A stretch of 47,912 nucleotides of DNA from assembly GCA_003567725.1 (NCBI GenBank), contig PWYU01000008.1:1-47912 (forward strand), written 5' to 3'. The position numbers were made by a program, and so were the translations under genes. Shown here one piece after another: positions 25,528 through 34,524 of this stretch (its first letter is position 1; every line of letters starts with the position of its first letter). The DNA comes from Syntrophomonadaceae bacterium. Lineage in GTDB: Bacteria > Bacillota > Dethiobacteria > DTU022. Below the pieces are notes generated by a model. The model saw nothing but the letters and a program-made list of their open reading frames with translations. It ran no database searches and was not told the origin of the DNA.

Positions 25528-26318
25528 TGACTTTGAAGATTGATATGAACTGTGATATGGGAGAAAGTTTCGGCCATTACGTGCTTGGCTTTGATGAAGA
25601 AATCTTGAAGAATGTTTCTTCTGCTAACATTGCATGTGGCTTTCATGCCGGTGATTATATGGTAATGGCGAAAACTGTGGAAATGGCTATCGAGAATGGG
25701 GTAGCTACCGGAGCTCATCCAGGATACCCTGATCTTCAGGGATTTGGAAGAAGGGCGATGGACATGACTTTTGCTGAATTTAAAAATATGATTCTTTATC
25801 AAATAGGTGCTTTAGATGCAATTGTAAAAGCCAGAGGTGGCAAGCTTGTTCATGTGAAGTGTCACGGGGCCCTGGGTAATGATGCTAACAACAGGGCCAT
25901 TAAGGGTGATTATGAAGTAGTTGAGGCCCTGGGCCAGGCAGTGTTGGAGTATAATGATAAACTGGCTGTTGTAGCTTTTGCAAAATCTGCCATGGTTGAT
26001 AAATTAAGAGAAATGGGCTTATATGTATTGGAGGAAGTTTTTGCGGATAGGGCCTATAACGTTGACTGCAGCCTTGTATCAAGGAAACTGCCCGGTTCCT
26101 TGATCACTGATCCCAGTGAAGTTATCGAACGAGTTTTAAAGATGGTAAAGGATGGAGTTATTATTACTAGTGACGGACAGGAAATTAAAGGCGTTAATGC
26201 GGATACGATTTGTTTTCACGGTGATACGCCTACGGCAGTAGAATTAACCAGGCAGGCAAGGGAAGCCTTTGAAAGGGAAGGAATTGAAGTTGGGAATCCC
26301 CTGCACCAAGATGCTTAA
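25527..26318 (+). CDS. pxpA: 5-oxoprolinase subunit PxpA (LamB/YcsF family)
   Basis: This 263-residue protein has the LamB/YcsF signature KIDMNCDMGESFG at the N terminus, then SANIACGFHAGDY near 32 and GAHPGYPDLQGFGRR near 60. HVKCHGALGN and VFADRAYN in the middle and CFHGDTPTAV near the end are also family features. PxpA is the hydrolase subunit of the bacterial 5-oxoprolinase. It is the last of the three overlapping pxp genes. An AAGGAGG site before the ATG supports the start. Confidence 0.92.
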   Translation: MTLKIDMNCDMGESFGHYVLGFDEEILKNVSSANIACGFHAGDYMVMAKTVEMAIENGVATGAHPGYPDLQGFGRRAMDMTFAEFKNMILYQIGALDAIVKARGGKLVHVKCHGALGNDANNRAIKGDYEVVEALGQAVLEYNDKLAVVAFAKSAMVDKLREMGLYVLEEVFADRAYNVDCSLVSRKLPGSLITDPSEVIERVLKMVKDGVIITSDGQEIKGVNADTICFHGDTPTAVELTRQAREAFEREGIEVGNPLHQDA

Positions 26319-26501
26319 ATAAAACAAGTTGTCAATATTAAAGGGATTTTAGCGGATAATGCTATCCTGAAACTTAAAAACTATCCCAATGAAAAATGGA
26401 TTTGAGAAAGATTTGTATTAAACACTTATAGCTTGAAGAGATATTTACATTATTTGTTATAGAATCTATGGATCTGAATTATATTAATGTGAGGAGAAAA
26501 A

Positions 26502-28058
26502 ATGTCATACAGTAAAGATTTAGGAAGCGCATTAACAAATACAAAATTGAGGACACCTAAAGACGTTTCAACTTTTTCCGGTATGTGTTCTGTATGTACT
26601 GCTACTTGTGCAGGTTCATGTGAAATTGGATTATCAGCGATTAGAGGTTCAGAAGCTATATTCCCCACTTCAACAAATAAAAATCAAATTGCATCTGAAA
26701 AAAACTATCCCCTGGATTTTTCCCACTTTAATATTAATGGCAGGGTTTTTGGTACTCAGGGTTGTAACGAAAACGTAAAAGAAGCCAGCTATCCAAATGT
26801 AAATATAGAAACAGGTTTAGGTAAAAGTAATGAGATTAGGTTAAAAGCACCAATTATACTTCCAGCTATATCTAAGCTTAACTGGAAAGACTATTATGCT
26901 GGAGCAGCTTTGGCGGGTGTTGTAGCAGTAATTGGTGAAGATGTTGTGGCCAAAGATAGTGAACTCATTTTAGAAGGCGGAAAAGTTAAGTCTTCCCCAT
27001 TGCTAAAAGAGATGGTGTCAGCTTATAGAATTTATCAGCAGCAGGATTTTGGTGATATTGTACTCCAGGCAAACATAGATGACGATTATCTGGGTGTTTT
27101 AGAGTATGCCATAAAGGAACTGGATATCAAGTCGGTTGAAATTAAGCTGGGGCAGGCTGCAAAAGGTATACAAGGTTTGCGCAGGATCGAGGATATCAAT
27201 GAGGCCCTCAAATTCCAACAAATGGGATATATTATTTACCCGGATCCTTCTGATATTAAAATAGCTGAAAATTACAGAAAAGGGAACGGTCCGGTATTTG
27301 AAAAGATAGGCAAGCTTCCATTGTGGAATGAGGATACGCTGAGGGATAGAATAGAAGACTTGAGAAAATGTGGAGCTGAACGAATTTGTTTAAAAGCAGG
27401 ACCATATGATCCTAAAGATTTAATAAAAATTATAAAAATTGCATCTTTGGCCAAAGTTGATCTAATTACTTTTGATGGATCCGGTGGAGGAAGTGGCAAC
27501 AGCCCTGTTAAGATGATGAATGAGTGGGGTATTCCAACTGTTTATCTGGAAAAAATTGTTTATGATATAATGTCGAAACTTGATGAAAAGGGTTATGATT
27601 TGCCCCATGTAGCTATAGCCGGTGGTTTTGCCATGGAAGATCAGGTTTTTAAGGGATTATCCCTCGGAGCTCCATATATCAATCTGGTGGGGATCGGCCG
27701 AGCTGCGATGGCAGCTGCAATGGTGGGCAAGCATATGGGTGATTTAATCAGGCAAAAAAAGGTTCCTAAAGAATTTAAACAGTTTGGCAGTTCATTAGAG
27801 GAGATATTTGAAGATGCCAAAATAATTAAAGAAATTTATGGACAAAAAATCTCCAACATACCTCCCGGTGCAATTGGTTTATACTCATATATTCAAAGAA
27901 TCTCGGTGGGGCTCCAGCAATTGATGGCCCTTAATCGAAAATTCTCTCTCAAATATATAGATAGAGAAGATATTATTCCCTTAACTGATTTAGCGTCCCA
28001 AATAACTGGATTGGAAACAGCTACAGCAAGATTACAAAAAGAGTTAAGGAACATATAA
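26502..28058 (+). CDS. FMN-binding glutamate-synthase-like protein with N-terminal Cys cluster
   Basis: This 518-residue protein matches the FMN/synthase domain of glutamate synthase (GltB2-like) but has no glutaminase domain. The N terminus carries CSVCTATCAGSC (Cys29, 32, 36, 40), which could hold an iron-sulfur cluster. The TIM-barrel core has VEIKLGQAAKG near 210, DLITFDGSGGGSGNSP near 320 and IAGGFAMEDQ. Relatives include archaeal-type stand-alone glutamate synthase proteins and MgsC of N-methylglutamate synthase. Without an amidotransferase partner nearby, ammonia, an amine or an imine may be the nitrogen donor. A GltD-like partner domain is present in the fusion protein at 31190. GTGAGGAG precedes the ATG. 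Confidence 0.8.
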   Translation: MSYSKDLGSALTNTKLRTPKDVSTFSGMCSVCTATCAGSCEIGLSAIRGSEAIFPTSTNKNQIASEKNYPLDFSHFNINGRVFGTQGCNENVKEASYPNVNIETGLGKSNEIRLKAPIILPAISKLNWKDYYAGAALAGVVAVIGEDVVAKDSELILEGGKVKSSPLLKEMVSAYRIYQQQDFGDIVLQANIDDDYLGVLEYAIKELDIKSVEIKLGQAAKGIQGLRRIEDINEALKFQQMGYIIYPDPSDIKIAENYRKGNGPVFEKIGKLPLWNEDTLRDRIEDLRKCGAERICLKAGPYDPKDLIKIIKIASLAKVDLITFDGSGGGSGNSPVKMMNEWGIPTVYLEKIVYDIMSKLDEKGYDLPHVAIAGGFAMEDQVFKGLSLGAPYINLVGIGRAAMAAAMVGKHMGDLIRQKKVPKEFKQFGSSLEEIFEDAKIIKEIYGQKISNIPPGAIGLYSYIQRISVGLQQLMALNRKFSLKYIDREDIIPLTDLASQITGLETATARLQKELRNI

Positions 28059-28071
28059 CAAATATAATAAT

Positions 28072-28190
28072 ATTAAGTACTACAGAGAAATATTAACAGT
28101 TAAGCTGTGCCTGAGGGGGCGATTCGCTTAGCACCGGAGCGAAGCAAAGGCTCAGAGAAGATAAAGGAACCGCCCCCCCCCGGTAGAGTG
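28072..28190. repeat. Divergent MITE/REP-like element, copy 4
   Basis: The left part (ATTAAGTACTACAG, then GTTAAGC-GTGCC) matches the left part of the copy at 34520. The hairpin core differs: GGGGGCGATTC (28115-28125) pairs with GAACCGCCCCC (28167-28177) with one mismatch. The right terminal repeat is not recognisable. The remaining 28191-28507 stretch is very AT-rich, contains a TTCACAAT site at 28323-28330 and likely holds a promoter for the kor genes, though no clear -35/-10 pair stands out. Confidence 0.5.
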
Positions 28191-28507
28191 ATTTATTAGA
28201 GGTGTAGGACCCATTTCGCTTTAATACAAGTAAATAAACTCAATTTCTAGTTAATAATAACTTTCCAACCCCAATTGCCAAATATGATCGGTTTACAGGG
28301 TAAATAATAAATATTTATCTGGTTCACAATGGTAGAAATATCGACATATCCTATTATTGATATGCAAATTATTCATTTTACTATATATTCATGTTGATAT
28401 AAGATTTAATTAGATAATATTTGAAGTGACTGCATAAGCTAAATTATGTAGTTTTTTAAGGGCTTAAATGAATGATTTAAGAAACAACATAAATGGAGGG
28501 AATAATA

Positions 28508-29662
28508 TTGGGAAAAGGGCGAGTTGCAGTTCTCTCGGGAAATGATGCTATAGCTGAAGGAGCTTTAGCGGCCGGTATGCGTTTTTTCGCCGGATATCCT
28601 ATAACTCCTGCAAGCGAAATTTCTCATTTTTGTGCTGACGAATTGCCAAAATATGGCGGTAAGTTTATTCAGATGGAAGACGAAATTGCCAGTATGGCCG
28701 CCATAATTGGAGCATCTATGGCAGGCGGAAAATCAATGACTTCTACCAGCGGCCCAGGATTTTCCTTGATGCAGGAAAATCTGGGTTTTGCCATAATGGC
28801 CGAAGTGCCCTGTGTGGTTGTGGATGTAATGCGATTTGGACCCAGCCAGGGAGTTGCTACTGTGCCTGCGCAAGCTGATGTTATGCAGGCGCGATGGGGG
28901 ACCCATGGTGATCATCCCAGTATAACCCTGGCTCCATCAACTGTAGAGGAAGCTTATCATGTGACTGTGCGCGCTTTTAATCTGGCGGAGAAATACCGGA
29001 CCCCGGTAATTATTTTATCTGATGCCACCCTATCTCAAATGAGTGAAAAAATAAAAATTCCTGATCCTGATAGTTTGGAAATCTTAAATAGGAAAAAAGC
29101 AACAGTTGACCCTCAACAATTTAAACCATATCAAGATGATGGTACAGGAGTATGCCCCTTTGCCTCTTATGGTGATGGGTACATATGGTATACAACGGGC
29201 ATTGTGCACGATGAAACAGGGTTTCCGGCTACCGGTGATCCTGACAAATTAACGATACAAATTAATAGGTTGCATGACAAGATCAACAAAAACCTGGATG
29301 ATATTATACAGGTTGATGAATACATGACAGAAGATGCGGAAATTATTATCTTGGCTTATGGTTCTGTAGCCAGATCAGCTTTTGCCGCAGCCGATAAAGC
29401 CCGCAACGAAGGCATCAAGGTAGGAGTAGTAAAACCAATAACAATATGGCCCTTTCCTGAAGAGGTAATTAAGAAAGTCAGTGAAAAAGTTGAATCAATA
29501 CTCGTTTGTGAAATGAACCATGGTCAATTATTTGAGAAGGTAAAAGAAACTGTTGAAGGCAAAGCAAAGATGGCTTTTCTTGGTCAGTATAATGGTAAAT
29601 CAATTAAGCCAGACAAAATATTGGCAGCAGTCAAGGAGGTTTCAAGTGGTGTCTTCCAATAG
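28508..29662 (+). CDS. korA: 2-oxoacid:ferredoxin oxidoreductase alpha subunit
   Basis: This 384-residue protein fits the alpha subunit of the KorA group. It has AVLSGNDAIAEGALAAG, FFAGYPITPASEI, QMEDEIASMAAIIGASMAG and TSTSGPGFSLMQE near the N terminus, and the domain II motif VGVVKPITIWPFPEE near residue 320. I chose TTG 28508, with GGAGGG 7 bases before it; an in-frame ATG at 28493 overlaps that ribosome site. The complex converts a 2-oxoacid plus CoA to acyl-CoA, CO2 and reduced ferredoxin. 2-Oxoglutarate is the closest guess, but a different 2-oxoacid of the island is possible. No separate ferredoxin (delta) subunit is present. Confidence 0.88.
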   Translation: MGKGRVAVLSGNDAIAEGALAAGMRFFAGYPITPASEISHFCADELPKYGGKFIQMEDEIASMAAIIGASMAGGKSMTSTSGPGFSLMQENLGFAIMAEVPCVVVDVMRFGPSQGVATVPAQADVMQARWGTHGDHPSITLAPSTVEEAYHVTVRAFNLAEKYRTPVIILSDATLSQMSEKIKIPDPDSLEILNRKKATVDPQQFKPYQDDGTGVCPFASYGDGYIWYTTGIVHDETGFPATGDPDKLTIQINRLHDKINKNLDDIIQVDEYMTEDAEIIILAYGSVARSAFAAADKARNEGIKVGVVKPITIWPFPEEVIKKVSEKVESILVCEMNHGQLFEKVKETVEGKAKMAFLGQYNGKSIKPDKILAAVKEVSSGVFQ

Positions 29663-30476
29663 TATCGTTGAAAAATATCTTCGAACAGATAAACTTCCAC
29701 ATATCTGGTGTCCAGGCTGTGGTAATGGGATAGTAATTAATTCTTTGATCCGGGCCATTGATAATGCAGGCCTGGAACAAGAAAAAACAGTGATAATTTC
29801 TGGGATTGGCTGTTCGGGTAGGGCTTCGGGTTATTTAAAGTTTTGTGCTTTTCAACCTGTTCATGGTAGAGTTTTAGCTTACGCAACAGGTATCAAGTTA
29901 TTTAAGCCTGAATTACATGTTATTTGTATTATGGGAGATGGCGATTGTGCCTCAATAGGGGGAAATCACCTGATTCATGCCGCCAGAAGAAATATTGGTG
30001 TAACAGCAGCTGTGCTTAATAATAGTAACTATGGGATGACAGGTGGCCAGTATTCCCCCACAACTCCTGAGGGAGCAAAAACCAGGACCTCTCCATATGG
30101 AAATATAGAACCGCCTTTTGATATATGTGATCTTGCGAAAGCCTCAGGAGCGACCTACGTTGCCAGATCTCATACCTACAAACCGCGGATCTTAACCAAA
30201 TACTTTCAAAAAGCTTTAACTCACGACGGATTTGCACTGGTAGAGGCCATGTGTGATTGCCCTACCCTGTATGGCAGGTTGAATAAGAAAGGCGCAGGAA
30301 AGGAAATGCTTATGAATCAAAAAGACAGGGCTGTCCCGCTGGAAAAAGCAAAAAATAAGAGCAGTGAGGAACTGGAAGATAAGTTTGTGGTTGGTGAGTT
30401 TGTAAACAAAACAAGACCCGAATATACAAAACAGTATACAAAAATGATCGAAAAAGTAAAACTGGAGGCCGATTAG
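29649..30476 (+). CDS. korB: 2-oxoacid:ferredoxin oxidoreductase beta subunit
   Basis: This thiamine-diphosphate subunit is about 275 residues. It begins LRTDKLPHIWCPGCGNGIV, with the CPGCG cluster/cofactor motif, and has the TPP motif GDGDCASIGGNHLIHAARR and NNSNYGMTGGQYSPTTP. I chose GTG 29649 (another GTG is at 29646), since AGGAGGT lies 8 bases before it; the open frame starting at 29553 overlaps korA and is not family-like. The gene overlaps the end of korA by 14 bases and is followed at once by the gamma gene. Confidence 0.9.
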   Translation: MSSNSIVEKYLRTDKLPHIWCPGCGNGIVINSLIRAIDNAGLEQEKTVIISGIGCSGRASGYLKFCAFQPVHGRVLAYATGIKLFKPELHVICIMGDGDCASIGGNHLIHAARRNIGVTAAVLNNSNYGMTGGQYSPTTPEGAKTRTSPYGNIEPPFDICDLAKASGATYVARSHTYKPRILTKYFQKALTHDGFALVEAMCDCPTLYGRLNKKGAGKEMLMNQKDRAVPLEKAKNKSSEELEDKFVVGEFVNKTRPEYTKQYTKMIEKVKLEAD

Positions 30477-30477
30477 A

Positions 30478-31047
30478 ATGTCTGAATATTTTGAAGTAAG
30501 ACTGAGTGGATCTGGCGGGCAGGGCATGATGCTTGCGGGAATTTTTTTAGCTGAAGCAGCTGGAATATATGATGACAAAAATATTGTTCTTTGTAAATCT
30601 TATGGACCTGAAGCCAGGGGAGGGGCCTGTCGTTCAGAGGTTATTATTAGTGAGGAACCGATCGTGTATCCGGAAGTGCAAGAACCTGATTTGGTTCTCG
30701 CTATGACCCAAGAAGCTTGTAATAAATATTATAAAGATTTGAAGCCAGGGGGAATTATGATCGTTGATCCTGAATATGTTCGGGAAATTCCTGATGCCAA
30801 TATTGAGATCTTCCAGGTTCCTCTTACCCGGATAGCAAGGGAAGAAATTGGATATGAAATCACGGCGAATGTTGTTGCCCTTGGAGCTTTTGCGGCCATC
30901 GTTGACTGGGTAGCCATAAACTCTATTAGAAAAGCTATTCTTGATAGGACTCCCCAAAGTACTGATGCTTTAAATAAGAAAGCTTTTGATTGTGGGTACA
31001 CTTATGTAATCAATAATTATAAGGAAAAAGCAAGGAAAATTGGATAA
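30478..31047 (+). CDS. korC: 2-oxoacid:ferredoxin oxidoreductase gamma subunit
   Basis: This 189-residue gamma subunit has the opening RLSGSGGQGMMLAGIFLAEAA and the conserved KSYGPEARGGACRSEVIIS stretch. It completes a KorABC-type enzyme encoded without a fused or adjacent ferredoxin subunit. The ATG is one base after the korB stop, with GGAGG upstream. The 31048-31189 spacer after it holds only a weak inverted repeat (GCGGC...GCCG) and no gene. Confidence 0.9.
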   Translation: MSEYFEVRLSGSGGQGMMLAGIFLAEAAGIYDDKNIVLCKSYGPEARGGACRSEVIISEEPIVYPEVQEPDLVLAMTQEACNKYYKDLKPGGIMIVDPEYVREIPDANIEIFQVPLTRIAREEIGYEITANVVALGAFAAIVDWVAINSIRKAILDRTPQSTDALNKKAFDCGYTYVINNYKEKARKIG

Positions 31048-31189
31048 GAGCTAATTGTTAAGCGGTGCTATATATTATAAATTTAGCTAATAGAGCGGCA
31101 TTAATTAAGCCGTCTTCATGTTTCCAGCTTTTGTTTATATAACCATGCCAATATTTCTTATCGTTATCTGTTAGGAGAGGGGTAGTAGG

Positions 31190-33796
31190 GTGAGCGAAAA
31201 CTTTGAAGCTGAAGAAAGCAGGCTGTTTTCACCTTTAAAAATCAATAGTGTCTGGGTTAAAAACAGGCTGATGCGCTCAGCTATGGCTGAGGCTATGGCC
31301 GACCAAGACGGTTTTATTACGAACGATTTGCTCAACTTTTATAAAATTGCTGCAGAGGGCGGGGTTGGTTTAATAATAACAGGTGCTGTCTCTGTTCACC
31401 CGAAGGGTAAGTTCTTCAACCAGCAAATAGTGGTGCATAACGATCAGTATATTCCAGGTTTGAAAAAGCTCTCTGATACTATCCATCGTTATGGAGATGG
31501 AGTTAAGGTATGGCTTCAACTTCATTGCGGCGCCGTGCAGCATTGGGAGGATTCAAGCGGACATCGTAATCCGGGGCTGGATGTTGACAATTTAGGCGAG
31601 CGAGATATCTATACCATTATCAATGCTTTTGGCGATGCAGCCTTGAGAGCTAAAAAGGCGGGTTTAGACGGTGTACAGATTCACGGTGCTCACAGGTATT
31701 TGGTGGCTCAGTTTTTAAGTCCTGCTACTAACTCAAGGAGCGATAAGTGGGGCGGTTCCCCGGAAGATAGAATGCGCCTGGTGCTGGAAATATATAGCAA
31801 CATTAGAGAAAAAGTGGGACCAGAATTCCCGGTTGGCATTAAAATGAATACTGCTGATTATCTTCACGGTGGTAACTGGATCGATGACACTGCTGTTTAT
31901 GCTAAGCATTTTTCCCGGGCAGGATTTGACCTTATTGAAATGAGTGGCGGTCTATTTTATATCACCGAGCTGCGGGAAGAATTAAGAAAAAAAGTTGGAG
32001 CAAGAGAAGCTTATTTCCGCGATGCTATTCCTAAGTTTAAAGAAGCTGTCGCCGAACACACTGTTTTAGCAATAGCCGGAGGGATTCGTACTCCTGATGT
32101 AATGGAAAATATTCTAAATGAGGGTGTAGATCTTGTTTCTTTGGCCAGGCCTTTTCTTGCGGAGCCTAACTTGCCGAATCGTATTATTGAAGGTGATATA
32201 AGGCCTTCAAAGTGCGTTTCCACTTATTCTTTATGCAACCTGTGTCGAACTAAAGTGCTCAGGGGTTCTGTGACCTGCGTAAACTATTTTCCAGGGGATT
32301 GTGTCCATCATTGTCCGGTAGGGCAGGATGTTCCTAATATTCATAAATTGCTGGTCCAAAATAGATATGAAGAAGCTTTGTCTTTGATCAAGAAAGACAA
32401 TCCTCTGGCAAATGTGCTAAGTCGGGTTTGCCACAGCCCCTGTGAAAGAATATGCCGCGGTGAAGACGGTGAACCTTTAGCAATTAGGCAGCTCAAAAAG
32501 CATGTTACTAATTATGGGCTGCAAAATAATTTATGTATGGAAGCGGCTCAGAAAGTACTGCAGGATGGGGAAAAAGTGGCTATTGTCGGCTCAGGTCCTG
32601 CTGGTCTGACCTGTGCCTACTTTCTGGCTCAAATGGGTTATAACCCAACAATTATAGAAAAAGAAGATTATATCGGGGGCAAGTTAAATTACATTCCTTC
32701 TTACCGGCTGCCGCAGTCATTTATAGATGCTGATATAAAATATATTATTAGCTGCGGAGTTGAAATCAGAAATAATACGACGTTAGGGAAGGATATTTCA
32801 ATACAGGAATTGTTTGATCAACAATTTAAGGCTGTTTTTTTAGCTACTGGTGCCTCTGTGCCCAACCATTTGAATATTGAAGGAGAAAGATGCGAAGGAG
32901 TATACAACGGGCTGGAATTTTTAAAAAGGGCCGAGCAGGGGAACATGCCATCAATTGGGGAAAAAGTGGCTTTAATAGGTGGTGGCAATGCTGCAGTTGA
33001 TAGTTCCCGGTCAGCACTGCGTTTAGGTGCACAAGAAGTAGTAATATATTATCGTAGAAATCATTTAGAAATGCCTGCTATTAAAGGCGAAGTTAGGCAA
33101 GCATTAGAAGAAGGGGTTAAAATAGAGGACCAGACTGCCCCCGTTAAAATTAAAGAAAAAAACAACAAGCTGGAGGTTACTTTTTGCAAAACCAGGATGG
33201 AGTCAAAGAATGGAAATGTTGATTCCCAGGTGGTTCCAGTTACAGGGAGTGAATTTATAAAGGTTTTTGATCGCGTTATTATTGCTACGGGTCAATCAAG
33301 CAATTTGAACATAATTGATCAAAAGTTAGAGCTTTCTTATATAACCTGGGGGAATCCGGACCTAAAACATTATCCCCTGCTGACTAATATCCCGGGTGTT
33401 TTTGCCGGCGGAGATTTAACATCAGAGGCGGGCACTGTTGTAGAAGCTGCAGGAGTAGGCAAAAAAGCAGCTTATTATATAGACGATTATCTTCAGGGGA
33501 GATCGATAGAGAGCGAGAAGGAAAGTGATTATTATATCAGGGTTACAAGGGAGGATGCATTTCGTGATCCCGGGGAAGTAATTGATTGGGAAAATCCCAG
33601 GCGGGTAAAAATACCCCTTGATTCTATTAAAAAGCGAATCAGTAATTTTAATGAGATTGAAGGAAATCTTGAGAGTTCGGAAGCCGTTCTTGAAGCAAAA
33701 CGGTGTTTAAAATATGACCTTGATCTGATCGAAAAAACCCAGGCAAAAATGGCCCGGATGAGTAAAGATACCTTTATTTTGGAGCCGAAGGACTAA
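31190..33796 (+). CDS. Old Yellow Enzyme fused to a GltD-type NAD(P)/FAD/Fe-S module
   Basis: This is an 868-residue two-part flavoprotein. Residues 10-340 are an OYE barrel with the active-site stretch VQIHGAHRYLVAQFLSP near 162 and NSRSDKWGGSPEDR near 181. Cysteines at 342, 349, 352 and 363 form an Fe-S site. From about 365 a GltD-like module follows: CVHHCPVGQDVPNIH, VCHSPCERICRG, the FAD motif VAIVGSGPAGLTCAYF near 463, the NAD(P) motif VALIGGGNAAVDSSRSA near 590 and VFAGGDLTSEAGTVVEA near 740. Usual OYE-type dienoyl-CoA or trimethylamine enzymes have a different second half, without the GltD Fe-S domain. It may reduce a C=C or C=N bond and also serve as electron donor to the GltB-like protein. 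The start is GTG after AGGAGAGG. Confidence 0.87.
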   Translation: MSENFEAEESRLFSPLKINSVWVKNRLMRSAMAEAMADQDGFITNDLLNFYKIAAEGGVGLIITGAVSVHPKGKFFNQQIVVHNDQYIPGLKKLSDTIHRYGDGVKVWLQLHCGAVQHWEDSSGHRNPGLDVDNLGERDIYTIINAFGDAALRAKKAGLDGVQIHGAHRYLVAQFLSPATNSRSDKWGGSPEDRMRLVLEIYSNIREKVGPEFPVGIKMNTADYLHGGNWIDDTAVYAKHFSRAGFDLIEMSGGLFYITELREELRKKVGAREAYFRDAIPKFKEAVAEHTVLAIAGGIRTPDVMENILNEGVDLVSLARPFLAEPNLPNRIIEGDIRPSKCVSTYSLCNLCRTKVLRGSVTCVNYFPGDCVHHCPVGQDVPNIHKLLVQNRYEEALSLIKKDNPLANVLSRVCHSPCERICRGEDGEPLAIRQLKKHVTNYGLQNNLCMEAAQKVLQDGEKVAIVGSGPAGLTCAYFLAQMGYNPTIIEKEDYIGGKLNYIPSYRLPQSFIDADIKYIISCGVEIRNNTTLGKDISIQELFDQQFKAVFLATGASVPNHLNIEGERCEGVYNGLEFLKRAEQGNMPSIGEKVALIGGGNAAVDSSRSALRLGAQEVVIYYRRNHLEMPAIKGEVRQALEEGVKIEDQTAPVKIKEKNNKLEVTFCKTRMESKNGNVDSQVVPVTGSEFIKVFDRVIIATGQSSNLNIIDQKLELSYITWGNPDLKHYPLLTNIPGVFAGGDLTSEAGTVVEAAGVGKKAAYYIDDYLQGRSIESEKESDYYIRVTREDAFRDPGEVIDWENPRRVKIPLDSIKKRISNFNEIEGNLESSEAVLEAKRCLKYDLDLIEKTQAKMARMSKDTFILEPKD

Positions 33797-33840
33797 AAAG
33801 ATCTGAGATTTAACATTTAAAAGAAATGGAGGTTAATCTG

Positions 33841-34524
33841 GTGTTTATAAAAGCGCAGTGTGCAAAATGTGCTGTAAAGCCTGAAAAAAAAGCGTGCAGG
33901 GTTGAAGATGGAAATGGCCCTGATTTTTGTCCAACAAAATACGGGCAGGAAATAATTGAGCGGGCTAATAAACAGTATCAGAACCCTGACGTTTATGAAT
34001 TTGCCCGTCAATCATCTATCCAGGAGGCCCAATGTTATGCGAACCGTGATAGAAAGCCTCCTGTACGTCAGCCGACAAAGCCAAGAATTAAAGAGATAAT
34101 TGAGTTTGCAAAGAAAATGGAATATAAGAAATTGGGCTTGGCTTACTGTGCAGGCCTCCAATCAGAGGCCGGTAAACTGAACAAAGTGTTAGAATTTCAT
34201 GGGTTTGATGTGGTCTCTGTTGTTTGTAAAGTTGGCTGTACACCTAAAGAAGCGATAGGCATTAAACAATCAGAAAAAGTTCGCATTGGAGAATATGAGA
34301 GTATGTGCAGTCCTATAACACAGGCAAAAATCTTAAATGAAGCTAAGACAGATTTTAATATCCTGCTTGGTTTGTGTGTGGGGCATGATTCATTGTTTTT
34401 TAAAAACTCTGAAGCAATGGCTACTGTATTTGCAGTTAAAGACAGGGTCTTGGGGCATAATCCACTTGCCGCACTTTATACCCTGGATTCATATTATGAA
34501 GGATTAATAAAAATTCAGGATTAA
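33841..34524 (+). CDS. DUF1847-family cysteine-rich protein
   Basis: This 227-residue protein matches the DUF1847 family, whose function is unknown. The N terminus has CAKCAVKPEKKAC and FCPTK; later AYCAGLQSEAG, VVCKVGCTPKEAIG, ESMCSPI and LLGLCVGHDS give a rich set of conserved cysteines, probable metal or Fe-S ligands. GTG 33841 is chosen because GGAGGT lies 7 bases before it; the ATG at 33826 contains part of that site. The stop codon lies inside the left terminal repeat of the inserted element at 34520. It follows the OYE-GltD gene and may serve as a metal or electron carrier, which is only a guess. Confidence 0.78.
   Translation: MFIKAQCAKCAVKPEKKACRVEDGNGPDFCPTKYGQEIIERANKQYQNPDVYEFARQSSIQEAQCYANRDRKPPVRQPTKPRIKEIIEFAKKMEYKKLGLAYCAGLQSEAGKLNKVLEFHGFDVVSVVCKVGCTPKEAIGIKQSEKVRIGEYESMCSPITQAKILNEAKTDFNILLGLCVGHDSLFFKNSEAMATVFAVKDRVLGHNPLAALYTLDSYYEGLIKIQD

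Noticed and set aside
26502-33796. A split, complete glutamate synthase (GltB plus GltD)
   Set aside because: There is no glutaminase domain, the GltD-like part is fused to an Old Yellow Enzyme, and the korABC genes lie in between.
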